64,000 bases of DNA from Chryseobacterium shigense (GTDB lineage: Bacteria; Bacteroidota; Bacteroidia; Flavobacteriales; Weeksellaceae): NCBI RefSeq assembly GCF_900156575.1, contig NZ_FTNY01000003.1, positions 124,001 through 188,000 of the forward strand, written 5' to 3'. Shown in pieces: positions 17,210 through 27,783 of the stretch. The notes beneath the pieces were generated by a model, which saw nothing but the letters and a program-made list of their open reading frames with translations, had not been told where the DNA came from and did not search any database. Within the stretch, counting starts at the first letter, position 1, and every line of letters begins with the position of its first letter. The position numbers and the translations under genes were made by a program.

Positions 17210-18676
17210 TTAATTCAGAACGTAACTTGTTCCGTCTCTTCCGTCTTTTAATTCAATCCCTTCAGCAAGCAGTTTGTCTCTGATCTGGTCTGAAAGGTCA
17301 AAGTTTTTTGATTTTCTCGCCTGATTTCTAAGCTCAATCAAAACTTTTAAAGTCTGATCAAGTTTCTCATTATTATTCTCTTCAATATTCTGAAGGCCTA
17401 AAACATCAAATACCAGTGCATTCAACGTTGCTTTTAAATCTTCAAGATTTTCAGCAGAAATGGTTTCTTTCTCGTCATTTAAAGCAAAGATATATTTTAC
17501 GGCTTCAAATAAATGAGCGATCAGAACGGGAGAGTTGAAATCATCGGTCAAGGCATCGTAACATTTGTTTTTCCATTCTTTAAGATCAAATCCAGACTGT
17601 TTTTCGTTATCAGGAGTAACAGAATTCAATACTTTGATCGCTTCCATTAATCTGATAAACCCTTTTTCACTGGCAATCATCGCGTCATTGGAGATATCCA
17701 GCACACTTCTGTAGTGCGCCTGCAGGAAGCAGAAACGTACGATGGTAGGATGGAAAGGTTTCTCAAAGAAGTCATTTTCTCCTGTTACCAACTGCATCGG
17801 AAGAATGTAGTTTCCTGTAGATTTACTCATACGCTGGGAGTTCATCGTCAGCATATTAGCGTGCATCCAGTAATTAACCGGAGCTGTATCATTGCAAGCT
17901 TTTCCCTGTGCAATTTCACATTCGTGGTGTGGGAACTTCAAGTCCATTCCGCCACCATGGATGTCAAATTTTTCACCTAAATATTTCGTGCTCATCGCAG
18001 TACATTCCAAGTGCCATCCCGGGAAACCTTCGCCCCAAGGAGAATTCCATCTCATAATGTGAGCGGGCGATGCTTTTTTCCATAAGGCAAAATCCTGTGG
18101 ATTTTTCTTTTCACCCTGTCCGTCAAGATCACGGGTATTGGCGAAAAGTTCTTCGATGTTACGTTTTGAAAGTTCACCATAGTTCAGGCCTCTCCTATTG
18201 TATTCCAGAACATCGAAATACACAGAACCGTTGCTTTCGTAAGCAAAACCTCTCTCAATAAGTTTTTGGGTTAACTCGATCTGCTCTACAATATGCCCTG
18301 TCGCTGTAGGCTCAATATTGGGAGGAAGGAGGTTAAACATTTCCAATACTTTATGAAAATCCACCGTATATTTCTGTACGATTTCCATAGGTTCAAGCTT
18401 CTCCAGACGGGTTTGTTTAACGAATCTGTCGTTTTCAACATTTCCATCGTCTGTAAGGTGACCCGCATCGGTAATGTTTCTTACATATCGTACTTTATAC
18501 CCCAAATGAATCAGGGTACGGTAAATAAAATCAAAGGAAAGGAAGGTTCTTACATTCCCCAAATGCACATTGCTGTACACGGTAGGTCCGCAGACATACA
18601 TTCCGATGTTTCCTTCTAAAATGGGTTTAAATATTTCTTTTTCTGCTGTAAGCGAATTGTATATTTTTAATTGCAT
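17210..18676 (-). CDS. cysS: Cysteine--tRNA ligase
   Basis: This 488-residue class I aminoacyl-tRNA synthetase has the HIGH-like motif HLGN at residues 38-41 within [13 protein letters not shown]. The KMSKS motif is RMSKS at 282-286. The zinc site of the family is intact (C29, C225, H250, E254). It charges tRNA-Cys in the cytoplasm. It is monocistronic, with its own promoter at 18724-18756 and a hairpin terminator. Length and motif spacing are normal. Confidence 0.98.
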   Translation of the reverse strand: MQLKIYNSLTAEKEIFKPILEGNIGMYVCGPTVYSNVHLGNVRTFLSFDFIYRTLIHLGYKVRYVRNITDAGHLTDDGNVENDRFVKQTRLEKLEPMEIVQKYTVDFHKVLEMFNLLPPNIEPTATGHIVEQIELTQKLIERGFAYESNGSVYFDVLEYNRRGLNYGELSKRNIEELFANTRDLDGQGEKKNPQDFALWKKASPAHIMRWNSPWGEGFPGWHLECTAMSTKYLGEKFDIHGGGMDLKFPHHECEIAQGKACNDTAPVNYWMHANMLTMNSQRMSKSTGNYILPMQLVTGENDFFEKPFHPTIVRFCFLQAHYRSVLDISNDAMIASEKGFIRLMEAIKVLNSVTPDNEKQSGFDLKEWKNKCYDALTDDFNSPVLIAHLFEAVKYIFALNDEKETISAENLEDLKATLNALVFDVLGLQNIEENNNEKLDQTLKVLIELRNQARKSKNFDLSDQIRDKLLAEGIELKDGRDGTSYVLN

Positions 18677-18723
18677 CGTTTTGTTTTTTGATGTAATGAT
18701 TTTAAGTTTAGTTTTAAAATTTC

Positions 18724-18756
18724 CAAATTTATTTAAAAGCTGAAGTCTTTTAACAA
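18724..18756 (-). promoter_or_regulatory. Promoter of cysS
   Basis: On the minus strand, TTG (18754-18756), a 22-base spacer and TAAATTTG (18724-18731) match the Bacteroidota TTG/TAnnTTTG pattern. The start codon lies 48 bases downstream. Confidence 0.5.
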
Positions 18757-18813
18757 CAGCATTGACAGCAACAACAAATAATGGTTATTACAAAAATCTT
18801 ATCCGAAACTTTT

Positions 18814-19290
18814 TTAAATTTTATCATTACTTATATTTAATACATTGGCTTTTGAACTTCCAATATCATCCCTTAAAATTAAGATATTTTTATACAACTC
18901 TGCCAAAACCCGATTTCCTCCGATATGGGAATAATGAGTTTCAGTATTGATCAGAGTCATTAATTCTTCTTCAAATCTATGTAAATTTCCAAATTCTTCT
19001 TCAATATCCTTTAAATTTAATGGATAACCCGGACTCAAATTTACTTTTTCTAAGTTTTTTCTCAGAAAAATTTTAATTAATAAATCATAAATTTCAATAT
19101 TCCGGATTTCAACCTTTTCAATTCCCTCTTCAAAATTATAGGTAATAGAAATATGATCCTTTATCTGAGAGAAAATCTCAATGACATTCTTTTCATTTTT
19201 TATTGCAATTACTCTTTCATAATACAATACGTCATGATGATATCTTTCAGAAAGTAACCTGATATTTTTCTTTATGATCTGATCAATCAT
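18814..19290 (-). CDS. Hypothetical protein downstream of folE
   Basis: This 158-residue protein does not match a family I can name. It has no signal peptide or membrane segment. It is rich in Ile, Glu, Lys and Asn and appears mostly helical (for example EEEFGNLHRFEEELMTLIN). It starts 5 bp after the folE stop on the same strand, so it is almost certainly cotranscribed and perhaps coupled. It is more AT-rich than its neighbours, which together with the lack of recognisable family suggests a lineage-restricted or acquired gene. No function is proposed. Confidence 0.6.
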   Translation of the reverse strand: MIDQIIKKNIRLLSERYHHDVLYYERVIAIKNEKNVIEIFSQIKDHISITYNFEEGIEKVEIRNIEIYDLLIKIFLRKNLEKVNLSPGYPLNLKDIEEEFGNLHRFEEELMTLINTETHYSHIGGNRVLAELYKNILILRDDIGSSKANVLNISNDKI

Positions 19291-19295
19291 TGATC

Positions 19296-19964
19296 TTAAT
19301 AATCCAGTTTAGCATGGCTTCCTACATAATGTAAGAATTCCTGTCTGGTGATAGGATTGGTTCTGAAAATACCGCTCAATTCTGCTGTGATGGTGGAACT
19401 TGCGGTATCTTTTATTCCTCTGCAGTTGACGCAAAGGTGTTTTGCATCAATGATACAGGCTACATCTTTTGTTCCCAATGCTTCCTTCAAAGCATCTACG
19501 ATCTGCATCGTCAGTCTTTCCTGAACCTGCGGTCTTTTTGCATAATAATCCACAATCCTGTTGATCTTGGAAAGGCCAATCACTTCTCCGTTTGAAATAT
19601 AGGCTACGTGGGCTCTTCCGATAATCGGCAGAAAGTGGTGTTCACAGAATGAATATACAGTAATATCTTTTTCCACCAACATCTGGCGGTATTTGTATTT
19701 ATTGGAAAATGTGGAAATTCCCGGTTTGTTTTCAGGAAGAAGTCCTCCAAAAATTTCATTCACATACATTTTGGCAACACGCTTCGGAGAATCTTTTAAA
19801 GAATCATCCGTCATATCCATCCCCAGTGTTTCCATAATCTCACCAAAAAGTTCGGTGATTTTTTCTATTTTTTCCTGTGGCGATTTATCAAATGCATCTT
19901 TCCTAATAGGCGTATGTTCTTTTCCAGTGAAAATATCATCGTCGTTATCGGTAAAATCAACCAT
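19296..19964 (-). CDS. folE: GTP cyclohydrolase I
   Basis: This 222-residue enzyme has the complete FolE signature. The zinc ligands C107 and H110 lie in SFCEHHFLPIIGRAHV, and C178 in HLCVNCRGI. The SKINRIVDYYAKRPQVQERL segment is also present. It converts GTP to 7,8-dihydroneopterin triphosphate, the first step of tetrahydrofolate synthesis. An N-terminal extension of about 25 acidic residues precedes the core. The gene has a short divergent spacer from the YghO-like gene, and an orphan gene follows it. Folate supply links it loosely to the metH/metF operon nearby. Confidence 0.97.
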   Translation of the reverse strand: MVDFTDNDDDIFTGKEHTPIRKDAFDKSPQEKIEKITELFGEIMETLGMDMTDDSLKDSPKRVAKMYVNEIFGGLLPENKPGISTFSNKYKYRQMLVEKDITVYSFCEHHFLPIIGRAHVAYISNGEVIGLSKINRIVDYYAKRPQVQERLTMQIVDALKEALGTKDVACIIDAKHLCVNCRGIKDTASSTITAELSGIFRTNPITRQEFLHYVGSHAKLDY

Positions 19965-20053
19965 TTTTATTTAATTTGCAACAAAAATACGGATAAAATC
20001 TGTTCATCGATTTCTATTTGAACGAAAAACATTATCCATTCTCAACTTAGCTT

Positions 20054-21208
20054 ATGATTATTGTCGAAGAAGTACAGAACGAAACCCAGAAAAAGAAATT
20101 CTTAGAATTTCCCGCCCAGCTTTACCAGCGCGACAAAAACTATATCAGACCCCGAAATCAGGACATTGAAGAAATCTTTGATCCTGAAAAAAATAAATCT
20201 TTCCAGGAAGGAGAATGTACACGGTTTTTATTTAAAAACAAGGAGAATGAGACGGTAGGAAAAGTGGCCGTTTTTATTTCCGGTCTTTATGAACAGAAAC
20301 AGCCCACCGGGGGAATTGGATTCTTTGACTGTATCAATGATCAGAGAACAGCTGATTTTATTTTCGACCATTGTAAAATGTGGCTTCAGAAAAGAGGGAT
20401 GGAGGCGATGGACGGCCCGATCAATTTCGGGGAACGGGATAAATTCTGGGGACTTTTAACGGAAGGCTTTGAGGAACCACTGTTTGGAATGAATTATAAT
20501 TTCCCCTACTACAAAGAGCTTTTTGAGAATTATGGTTTCAGAATGTATTTTGAGCAACTTTGTTTTTCACGGCCTATTTTCGCTGATGTTTCCCGGATTT
20601 TCACGTTAATGCATACCAAGCACAGCCGAAATCCCGCGATCTCTGCGAGACCGATGAAAAAGAATGATCTTCCAAAATTCGCGAAAGATTTTACCGAAAT
20701 TTATAATCAGGCATGGGCTGCCCATGGTGAAGGCAAGCAACTGGAGGAAGCAAAGGTTCTGAAAATGTTTAAAACGATGAAACCTATTATCAATGAGCAT
20801 ATTTCCTGGTTCGTGTATGAAAATGAAAAACCTATTGCCATGTGGATGAATCTTCCGGATGTGAATCAATGGTTCAAATACCTGAACGGCCGGTTTGGAA
20901 TTGTAGAAAAGCTTAAATTTTTGTGGATAAAACAATTCACCAAAAATGAAAAAATGGTAGGTCTGGTTTTTGGGGTGGTTCCGGAATGGCAAAAGAAAGG
21001 GATTGATGGCTACATGATCTGGGAAGGAACGCAACATCTTAGAAAACATACCGACTTCAAAACAACGGAACTCCAGTGGATCGGAGATTTCAATCCTAAA
21101 ATGATAAAAATAGCGGAGAGTCTTGATACCACTGTTACCAGAAAACTGGCTACCTACCGGTATTTATTTGACCGCAATAAAGAATTTGAAAGGCATCCTA
21201 TCCTTTAA
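20054..21208 (+). CDS. YghO/BcerS-like GNAT-fold acyltransferase
   Basis: This 384-residue protein has the hallmarks of the YghO family. FLEFPAQLYQRDKNYIRP is at the N-terminus, then DPEKNKSFQEGE, GFFDCINDQ, GMEAMDGPINF, a MNYNFPYYKELFENYGF motif and a C-terminal GNAT-like EWQKKGIDGYMIWEG acyl-CoA loop. The family includes the bacterial ceramide synthase described in Caulobacter. A role as N-acyltransferase of a long-chain base such as sphinganine or capnine is therefore possible here, but only by family. No signal peptide or membrane segment is seen. It is monocistronic and ends in a terminator shared with metF. Confidence 0.75.
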   Translation: MIIVEEVQNETQKKKFLEFPAQLYQRDKNYIRPRNQDIEEIFDPEKNKSFQEGECTRFLFKNKENETVGKVAVFISGLYEQKQPTGGIGFFDCINDQRTADFIFDHCKMWLQKRGMEAMDGPINFGERDKFWGLLTEGFEEPLFGMNYNFPYYKELFENYGFRMYFEQLCFSRPIFADVSRIFTLMHTKHSRNPAISARPMKKNDLPKFAKDFTEIYNQAWAAHGEGKQLEEAKVLKMFKTMKPIINEHISWFVYENEKPIAMWMNLPDVNQWFKYLNGRFGIVEKLKFLWIKQFTKNEKMVGLVFGVVPEWQKKGIDGYMIWEGTQHLRKHTDFKTTELQWIGDFNPKMIKIAESLDTTVTRKLATYRYLFDRNKEFERHPIL

Positions 21209-21210
21209 AT

Positions 21211-21244
21211 AAAAAACCCTGCTGTTGAACAGCAGGGCTCCTTT
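21211..21244. terminator. Bidirectional terminator between the YghO-like gene and metF
   Basis: CCCTGCTGTT and AACAGCAGGG form a perfect 10-bp stem. On the minus strand it is followed by TTTTTT, so it ends the methionine operon as well as the convergent gene. Confidence 0.9.
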
Positions 21245-21259
21245 CATTTTGATACTCTA

Positions 21260-22219
21260 TTAGAATAGCTCTCCGGCTACTTTTTTTATGTTATCACTTT
21301 TCCCCATCGAGTAAAAGTGCAGTACAGGAACTCCGAAATCAAGCAGTTCTCTGCATTGGGTAATCGCCCACTCTATTCCGATCTGTTTTACAGCTTCATT
21401 GTTTTTGGCTTTTTCCACTTCATTGATCAGTTCTTCAGGAAGATCGATCTTGAATATCTGGGGAAGAATTTTTAAGTGTTTTTTTGTGGCGATGGGTTTA
21501 ATTCCCGGGATAATCGGTACTGTAATTCCCATTTCTCTGGCTTTGGTCACAAATTCAATAAATCTTTTATTGTCAAAAAACATCTGGGTAACGATATAAT
21601 CTGCTCCGGCATCTACTTTTTGCTTCAACCATTTCAGGTCGTAATTCATAGAAGGGGCTTCCATATGTTTTTCAGGGTAGCCTGCCACTCCTACACAAAA
21701 TTTATTGAGTTCATCACAGGCTTTCTCATCATTGTGAAGGTATTTTCCTCTTCCTAAATCATTGATCTGATGGACAAGGTCCATGGCGCTGGCGTGGCCT
21801 CCCGGTGTAGGCTCAAAGTACTGATGTCCTTTCATCGCATCGCCTCTTAAGGCCATGATATTATCTATTCCAAGGTACATACAGTCTACCAGAAGATATT
21901 CTGTTTCTTCTTTGGTAAAACCTCCGCACAGAAGATGGGGAACGGTATCTACATTATATTTATGCTGGATTGCAGCGCAAATCCCTAAGGTTCCGGGACG
22001 CATTCTTGTGATCCGGCGTTCCATGAGGCCATTGCCTTTATCAAGGTAAATATACTCTTCTCTGGAAGTGGTGACATCAATAAATGGAGGTTTAAACTCC
22101 ATCAACGGATCTATGTTGGTATACAGATCTTCGATTCCAATTCCCTTCTGGGGTGGAACCACTTCCAGGGAGAACAAGGTCTTCCCGTTTGCGTTTTTAA
22201 TGTGTTCAGTGATCTTCAT
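21260..22219 (-). CDS. metF: Methylenetetrahydrofolate reductase
   Basis: This 319-residue MTHFR has the FAD-barrel signatures SLEVVPPQKG at the N-terminus, a central NIMALRGD segment and ADYIVTQMFFD. It reduces 5,10-methylene-THF to 5-methyl-THF, the methyl donor for the MetH proteins encoded directly upstream. It is the last gene of the methionine operon and is separated from metH by 92 bp. It ends at the terminator 21211-21244. It would fall under the SAM riboswitch if the operon is transcribed through. Confidence 0.97.
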   Translation of the reverse strand: MKITEHIKNANGKTLFSLEVVPPQKGIGIEDLYTNIDPLMEFKPPFIDVTTSREEYIYLDKGNGLMERRITRMRPGTLGICAAIQHKYNVDTVPHLLCGGFTKEETEYLLVDCMYLGIDNIMALRGDAMKGHQYFEPTPGGHASAMDLVHQINDLGRGKYLHNDEKACDELNKFCVGVAGYPEKHMEAPSMNYDLKWLKQKVDAGADYIVTQMFFDNKRFIEFVTKAREMGITVPIIPGIKPIATKKHLKILPQIFKIDLPEELINEVEKAKNNEAVKQIGIEWAITQCRELLDFGVPVLHFYSMGKSDNIKKVAGELF

Positions 22220-22311
22220 TTTATAGTTTAGTTATTTTTTGTTGATGGTTGCCAGCTGACGAGCTGCTGGTTGCCGGCAGTCAATACCCGAACCAGCCTG
22301 GTCATAAACTT

Positions 22312-24969
22312 TTAAGCTAGATTCGGGGATAACCACCTTCTTGCTTCGTCTATAGAACATCCTCTTCTTTTTGCATAATCCTGAAGCTGATCTTCGGTTA
22401 TTTTTCCAAGGCCAAAATATTTTGCATGCGGACTTCCGAAATAATATCCGGAAACAGCTGCTGTAGGAAACATGGCAAGACTTTCGGTCAGGAAAACGCC
22501 CGTATTTTCTTCTACTTTTAAGAGATCCCAGATGGTTTTCTTTTCCAAATGATCCGGACAGGCAGGATAACCCGGTGCAGGACGGACTCCTTTATATTTT
22601 TCTGCGATCAAATCTTCATTGCTCAGGCTTTCCTGATTGGCGTAGCCCCAATATTCTGTTCTTACTTTTTTATGTAAAAATTCAGCGTAGGCTTCTGCGA
22701 ATCTGTCGGCGAGGGCTTTTACCATGATGGCATTATAGTCGTCGTTGGCTTTTTCATATTCATCCGAAAGTTCATCTGTTCCAAATCCGGTACAGACACA
22801 AAAAGCCCCAACATAATCAGTTTTTCCTGAACTCTGAGGTGCTATAAAATCACTTAGCGCCAGATATTCTTTCCCTTTAGAGCGTTGTGCCTGTTGTCTA
22901 AGGGTGAGGAATCTGGCCTGTTCTTCATTATTTTCGTTAAAGATTAAGATATCATCGGACTCATTTGAATTGGCTTTGAAAATCCCGAAGATGGCTTTTG
23001 CCTTCAATAATTTTTCATCAAGAATTCTCTTTAAAATCACCTGTGCATCTTTAAACAATTCTTTAGCCTGAACGCCCACCACCTCATCTTCCAGAATATC
23101 CGGATATTTTCCGTGAAGATCCCAGCTTCTGAAAAATGGGGACCAGTCGATAAAAGGAAGCAACTCATTCAAATCCTGATCTTCCAGTACGGTTACTCCT
23201 AAATTATTCGGTGTAAAGATCTCCTCATTTTCCCAATCGATAGTGAAATGACTTTTTCTGGCTTCTTCAATGGAGACATAATCTTTATCTACCTGTCTGT
23301 TCAGGAACTTCTCACGGAAATCAGAATATTCGTCTTTCAGCTCTGATACATATTCTTTGTTTCGGTCTCCCAGCAATGAACTCACTACATTCACTGCTCT
23401 GGAAGCATCATTCACGTGAACAACCGCATTTTTATATTTTAAATCAATCTTCACAGCGGTATGGGCTTTTGAAGTTGTAGCACCACCGATCAATAAAGGA
23501 AAATTGAGATTTTGTCTTTCTAATTCGGAAGCGATGTATACCATTTCATCAAGACTTGGTGTGATCAGTCCGCTTAATCCGATCACATCTACCTTATGTT
23601 CTATGGCAGCCTGAATAATTTTTTCAGCTGGAACCATTACCCCAAGGTCAACGATTTCATAATTGTTACAACCCAAAACAACACTCACAATATTTTTACC
23701 AATGTCATGAACATCCCCTTTTACTGTCGCCATAAGAATTTTTCCGTTGGCTGGTCTTGAGCCGTCTTTTTCATCCTCAATGAATGGCTGAAGATAGGCC
23801 ACCGCTTTCTTCATTACCCTCGCAGATTTCACCACCTGAGGAAGGAACATTTTCCCGCTTCCGAAGAGATCTCCCACCACTCCCATTCCGGTCATCAGGT
23901 TAATTTCAATCACATGCAGTGGTTTGGCGGCCTGTTGTCTGGCTTCTTCTACATCTTCTTCTATAAAACGGTCGATCCCTTTTACTAAAGAATGGGTAAT
24001 TCTTTCCTGTAGAGGCCTTGTTCGCCATTCAAGTTCTTCTACGATCTCTTTTTTTACAGATTTATTCTTCTCAGAATAATCCAGAAGTCTTTCCGTAGCA
24101 TCTTCTCTCTTATCGAGAATGACATCTTCTACAAGCTCTAATAGCTCTTTGTTAATTTCGTCATAAACTTCCAGCATTGCAGGATTCACGATTCCGATGT
24201 TCATTCCTGCCTGAATGGCATGATAAAGGAATACCGAGTGCATTGCTTCTCTCACCGTATCATTTCCACGGAACGAGAACGAGACATTACTTACTCCACC
24301 ACTTACCGAAGCATACGGAAGATTCTGTCTGACCCATCTTGTTGCTTCGATGAAATCGATGGCATTTCTTCTGTGTTCATCCATTCCCGTTGCCACCGGA
24401 AAAATATTCAGGTCAAAAATGATATCTTCCGCAGGAAAACCAACCTGATTAACCAAAATATCATATGACCGTTTTGAAATTTCAAGTCTTCGATCGTAAT
24501 TGTCTGCCTGACCTTCTTCATCAAAAGCCATCACAATCACTGCGGCTCCATATCTTTTGACTGCTTTGGCCTGTTTGATGAATTCTTCTTCACCGCCTTT
24601 TAAACTGATAGAATTCACCACACATTTCCCTTGTGCGACCTGAAGTCCTGCTTCCAGGATCTCCCATTTGGAAGAGTCGATCATGACCGGAATTCTTGCA
24701 ATATCCGGTTCTGATGCTATTAAATTCAGGAATTTGATCATCGACGCTTTTCCGTCGATCAGTCCGTCATCAAAATTGACATCAAGGATCTGTGCCCCTC
24801 CCTCTACCTGATTTCTGGCAATATCAAGGGCTTCAGAGAATTTTTCCTCTTTTATCAGTCTTAAAAACTTTTTGGAACCGGCAACGTTGGTCCTTTCACC
24901 AACATTGATGAAATTACTTTCCGGTGTTATGATAAGAGGCTCAAGGCCTGATAATCTTAAATATTTCAT
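22312..24969 (-). CDS. metH: Methionine synthase, C-terminal part (folate, cobalamin and activation domains)
   Basis: This 885-residue protein starts at the pterin-binding domain ([14 protein letters not shown], residues about 19-32). It continues with the four-helix cap and the B12-binding domain, whose lower ligand H421 lies in [10 protein letters not shown]. The AdoMet-binding activation domain has [12 protein letters not shown] and ends near residue 880. The homocysteine-binding module is absent because a separate upstream gene encodes it. Together they transfer the methyl group of 5-methyl-THF to homocysteine. The gene is separated by 141 bp from the N-terminal gene and followed by metF. 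Confidence 0.96.
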   Translation of the reverse strand: MKYLRLSGLEPLIITPESNFINVGERTNVAGSKKFLRLIKEEKFSEALDIARNQVEGGAQILDVNFDDGLIDGKASMIKFLNLIASEPDIARIPVMIDSSKWEILEAGLQVAQGKCVVNSISLKGGEEEFIKQAKAVKRYGAAVIVMAFDEEGQADNYDRRLEISKRSYDILVNQVGFPAEDIIFDLNIFPVATGMDEHRRNAIDFIEATRWVRQNLPYASVSGGVSNVSFSFRGNDTVREAMHSVFLYHAIQAGMNIGIVNPAMLEVYDEINKELLELVEDVILDKREDATERLLDYSEKNKSVKKEIVEELEWRTRPLQERITHSLVKGIDRFIEEDVEEARQQAAKPLHVIEINLMTGMGVVGDLFGSGKMFLPQVVKSARVMKKAVAYLQPFIEDEKDGSRPANGKILMATVKGDVHDIGKNIVSVVLGCNNYEIVDLGVMVPAEKIIQAAIEHKVDVIGLSGLITPSLDEMVYIASELERQNLNFPLLIGGATTSKAHTAVKIDLKYKNAVVHVNDASRAVNVVSSLLGDRNKEYVSELKDEYSDFREKFLNRQVDKDYVSIEEARKSHFTIDWENEEIFTPNNLGVTVLEDQDLNELLPFIDWSPFFRSWDLHGKYPDILEDEVVGVQAKELFKDAQVILKRILDEKLLKAKAIFGIFKANSNESDDILIFNENNEEQARFLTLRQQAQRSKGKEYLALSDFIAPQSSGKTDYVGAFCVCTGFGTDELSDEYEKANDDYNAIMVKALADRFAEAYAEFLHKKVRTEYWGYANQESLSNEDLIAEKYKGVRPAPGYPACPDHLEKKTIWDLLKVEENTGVFLTESLAMFPTAAVSGYYFGSPHAKYFGLGKITEDQLQDYAKRRGCSIDEARRWLSPNLA

Positions 24970-25110
24970 TAATTTTTTTATTCTGCTACATGATAATAGG
25001 CACTGTCCGCATTCGGTCTCAGCAGATCTCCAGCTCTGCTAAAAGCGATAAACAACGGAAACTTTTTATAAGCCAGCTTCTATTCTAGTTTTAATTTAAA
25101 AACGGCCTGA

Positions 25111-26139
25111 TCACGCCAATTCTTTTGCTTTTCTTGGAGGATATTGCGCCACCAAATCTGAAATTGCCTTTATGTGATCCGGCGTCGTACCACAGCATCC
25201 GCCAATAATATTGATCAATTTTTTCTCAACATATTCCTTGATCTGTCTTGCCATATCCTCCGGTGTCTCATCATACTTCCCGAAAGCATTGGGAAGTCCG
25301 GCATTCGGATAAGCAGAAACATAAAAGTCGGAATTATGAGCCAGGGTTTCCAGATAAGGGGTAAGCTGATCTGCTCCCAATGCACAGTTAAATCCTACAC
25401 TCAATAAGTTCAGGTGTGAAACTGAGATCAGGAAAGCTTCTGCAGTCTGTCCGCTCAGCGTTCTTCCTGAAGCATCGGTAATTGTTCCGGAAACCATGAT
25501 CGGAATTTTTATATTTCTTTCTTCCTGAAGCTCATCAATGGCAAATAATGCTGCCTTAGCATTCAACGTGTCAAAAATAGTTTCTACCAAAAGGATATCT
25601 GAACCTCCGTCCAGCAAAGCTTCGCACTGTTGTTTGTAGGCTACTCTCAATTCTTCAAAGGTGATGGCTCTGTACCCCGGATCATTAACGTCGGGGCTTA
25701 AGCTTGCCGTTCTGTTGGTAGGTCCAATGGAACCTGCTACAAACCTTGGTTTATCAGGATTTTGAGCGGTAAATTCATCGCAGACTTTTCTGGCAATTTT
25801 TGCTGATTCATAATTCAGTTCATAGACCAGCTCTTCCATGTGGTAATCTGCCATGGCAATGGTAGTTCCTGAAAACGTATTGGTTTCAATAATGTCTGCC
25901 CCCGCTTCGAGGTACTTTCTGTGAACTTCTTCGATAGCCTGAGGCTGGGTCAGAGAAAGCAGGTCATTATTTCCTTTCACGGAATGTTCCCAGTCTTTGA
26001 AACGTTCTCCTCGATAATCTTCTTCCTCAAATTTATAGCGCTGAAGCATGGTTCCCATAGCACCGTCCAGAACGAGAATTCTCTTTTCCAGTTGAGTATT
26101 AAGAGATAAAATCTGAGCGTCTTGTCTACTATTTTTCAT
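25111..26139 (-). CDS. metH: Methionine synthase, N-terminal part (homocysteine S-methyltransferase)
   Basis: This 342-residue protein corresponds to the zinc/homocysteine barrel of Met[15 protein letters not shown] is near the N-terminus, and zinc ligands C252 (GFNCALG) and C315/C316 ([10 protein letters not shown]) are intact. It works with the separately encoded cobalamin half. Splitting metH at this domain boundary is common in Flavobacteriia. Its start overlaps the stop of the preceding four-helix-bundle gene by 11 bp, which suggests translational coupling. Confidence 0.95.
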   Translation of the reverse strand: MKNSRQDAQILSLNTQLEKRILVLDGAMGTMLQRYKFEEEDYRGERFKDWEHSVKGNNDLLSLTQPQAIEEVHRKYLEAGADIIETNTFSGTTIAMADYHMEELVYELNYESAKIARKVCDEFTAQNPDKPRFVAGSIGPTNRTASLSPDVNDPGYRAITFEELRVAYKQQCEALLDGGSDILLVETIFDTLNAKAALFAIDELQEERNIKIPIMVSGTITDASGRTLSGQTAEAFLISVSHLNLLSVGFNCALGADQLTPYLETLAHNSDFYVSAYPNAGLPNAFGKYDETPEDMARQIKEYVEKKLINIIGGCCGTTPDHIKAISDLVAQYPPRKAKELA

Positions 26140-26500
26140 TGTCTATTTTCTTATAATAATTGATAAATCCATTGATTAGCTTTTTACATATAAGGATTTT
26201 TGAAGTCACTTTGTCAAAATCTGCCCTGGAAATATCGTTCTGGCCTAAGGACCAATCAAGTTGCTTTTCAAGTTTATATAAAGATCCTCCGGCAGTATGC
26301 AGATATTGCAATGCATTATCCGATGCTGGTCTCCCGCACTCTTCTGTCCTATTTAAGGAAACGGAAGTAACGGCTCTTCTGATCTGGCTGCTTAAATCAC
26401 ATAATTCCTTTTTAGGGTTTCTTTTAGTGAAGCTGTCTATGAGGACAATCAATTTTTGCCCTTCAATCCAGACTGCCAGCTGTGTATAATCTTTATTCAT
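26129..26500 (-). CDS. Four-helix-bundle protein (S23/IVP family)
   Basis: This 123-residue protein matches the family named after proteins encoded in 23S rRNA intervening sequences. Characteristic parts are the early [15 protein letters not shown] helix, [21 protein letters not shown], and [18 protein letters not shown]. The usual S-x-N-I-A-E-G-x-G-R core is changed to [10 protein letters not shown]. The family is widespread, small, and without settled function. It lies inside the methionine operon, 30 bp after the sulfhydrylase and overlapping metH. It therefore looks like an insertion that kept the operon intact. A decayed relative lies at 35211. Confidence 0.85.
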   Translation of the reverse strand: MNKDYTQLAVWIEGQKLIVLIDSFTKRNPKKELCDLSSQIRRAVTSVSLNRTEECGRPASDNALQYLHTAGGSLYKLEKQLDWSLGQNDISRADFDKVTSKILICKKLINGFINYYKKIDNEK

Positions 26501-26530
26501 ATCTGTACACGATCAATGATTAATGTTCGA

Positions 26531-27691
26531 TTAATCTAAAGCCTGCTTCAGATCAGCAATGATATCACCTATGTGTTCCAGACCTACTGAGCAGCGTACC
26601 AGTCCTGCCGTAATCCCGACTTCATTTCTTTCTTCTTCAGTCAGCTTTGAATGGGTAGTGGATGCCGGATGCGTAACAATAGTCCTTGTATCTCCCAAGT
26701 TGGCAGAAAGTGAACACATTTTTATTTTATCAAGGAAATTTCTTCCGCCCTGTATTCCTCCCTTGATTTCAAATGCAACAATATTACCTCCCAGTTTCAT
26801 CTGCTTTTTTGCGACTTCATAACTCGGGTGGGATTTTAGGAATGGATATTTAGTGAGTTCTACATTGGGGTGACTTTCTAAAAATTCAGCTACCTTCAAA
26901 GCATTCTCACAATGTTTTTCTACCCGAATAGCCAACGTCTCAAGACTTTTCGACAATACCCAGGCGTTGAAAGGTGACATGGCAGGTCCGGTATTTCTAG
27001 CAAAAAGATAAATCTCCCTGATCAGATCAGCTTTTCCTACGGCTACCCCTCCTAATACTCTACCCTGACCATCAATAAGTTTTGTTGCAGAATGAACAAC
27101 AACATCTGCACCATATTTAATAGGCTGTTGAAGATAAGGTGTTGCAAAACAGTTATCTACAATAAAAATAAGATTATGTTTTTTTGCAATTTTACCGAAA
27201 AACTCAAGATCCAGAATTTCAATAGCCGGATTGGTAGGGGTTTCAAGATATAGGATCTTGGTATTGGGTTTAATGTATTGCTCAACATTGTTAGCATCTT
27301 CAGCTTTGAAATAGGTCGTTTCAATATTCCATTTCGGGAAATACTTCGTAAATAAAGTATGGGTAGATCCGAAAACTGACTGACAGCTTACGATATGGTC
27401 TCCCGCATCCAGTAAAGTGGCAAATGTGGAATAAATAGCAGCCATTCCTGTTGCAAATGCATATCCCGCTTCTGCCCCTTCCATTGTAACGATCTTATCT
27501 GTGAATTCTGTCACATTGGGATTGGAAAAACGGCTGTACAGGTTTTTGGACTTTTCTTCAGCAAAGCTCGCTCTCATATCTTCTGCATCCTGAAAAACAA
27601 AACTGGATGTAAGGTATAGCGGTGTAGAATGTTCGTCAAACTGGGTTCTTTCAGTTTGGGTTCTTATGGCGGAGGTTTCAAAATTTTCCAT
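26531..27691 (-). CDS. Trans-sulfuration family PLP enzyme (O-acylhomoserine sulfhydrylase / cystathionine gamma-synthase)
   Basis: This 386-residue fold-type I PLP enzyme has the Schiff-base lysine K204 in VVHSATKLIDGQGRVLGG, the YSRFSNPNV substrate-side motif, and a conserved C-terminal SVGLEHIGDIIADL. The N-terminus ETSAIRTQ resembles the MetZ type (O-succinylhomoserine sulfhydrylase). With metX upstream and no metC or cystathionine beta-lyase in the operon, direct sulfhydrylation to homocysteine is the likely role. Sequence alone does not separate this from cystathionine gamma-synthase, so no symbol is given. Confidence 0.9.
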   Translation of the reverse strand: MENFETSAIRTQTERTQFDEHSTPLYLTSSFVFQDAEDMRASFAEEKSKNLYSRFSNPNVTEFTDKIVTMEGAEAGYAFATGMAAIYSTFATLLDAGDHIVSCQSVFGSTHTLFTKYFPKWNIETTYFKAEDANNVEQYIKPNTKILYLETPTNPAIEILDLEFFGKIAKKHNLIFIVDNCFATPYLQQPIKYGADVVVHSATKLIDGQGRVLGGVAVGKADLIREIYLFARNTGPAMSPFNAWVLSKSLETLAIRVEKHCENALKVAEFLESHPNVELTKYPFLKSHPSYEVAKKQMKLGGNIVAFEIKGGIQGGRNFLDKIKMCSLSANLGDTRTIVTHPASTTHSKLTEEERNEVGITAGLVRCSVGLEHIGDIIADLKQALD

Positions 27692-27783
27692 ATAGTTTAA
27701 TTATCAGTGTACCAATGAATCAATATAACAATGTACCAATGATTGCTAGACTGTTACATTGCTATATTGTTACATTATTAATA
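27692..27783. repeat. CAATGTA-rich spacer inside the met operon
   Basis: This 92-bp spacer is made of near-repeats of ACCAATG, ATCAATAT, AACAATGTACC and ATTGTTACATTA. Inverted pairs of CAATGTA and TACATTG could fold. A similar composition, ending in ATTGTTACATTA just before a stop codon, occurs at 36595-36641. Confidence 0.35.
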
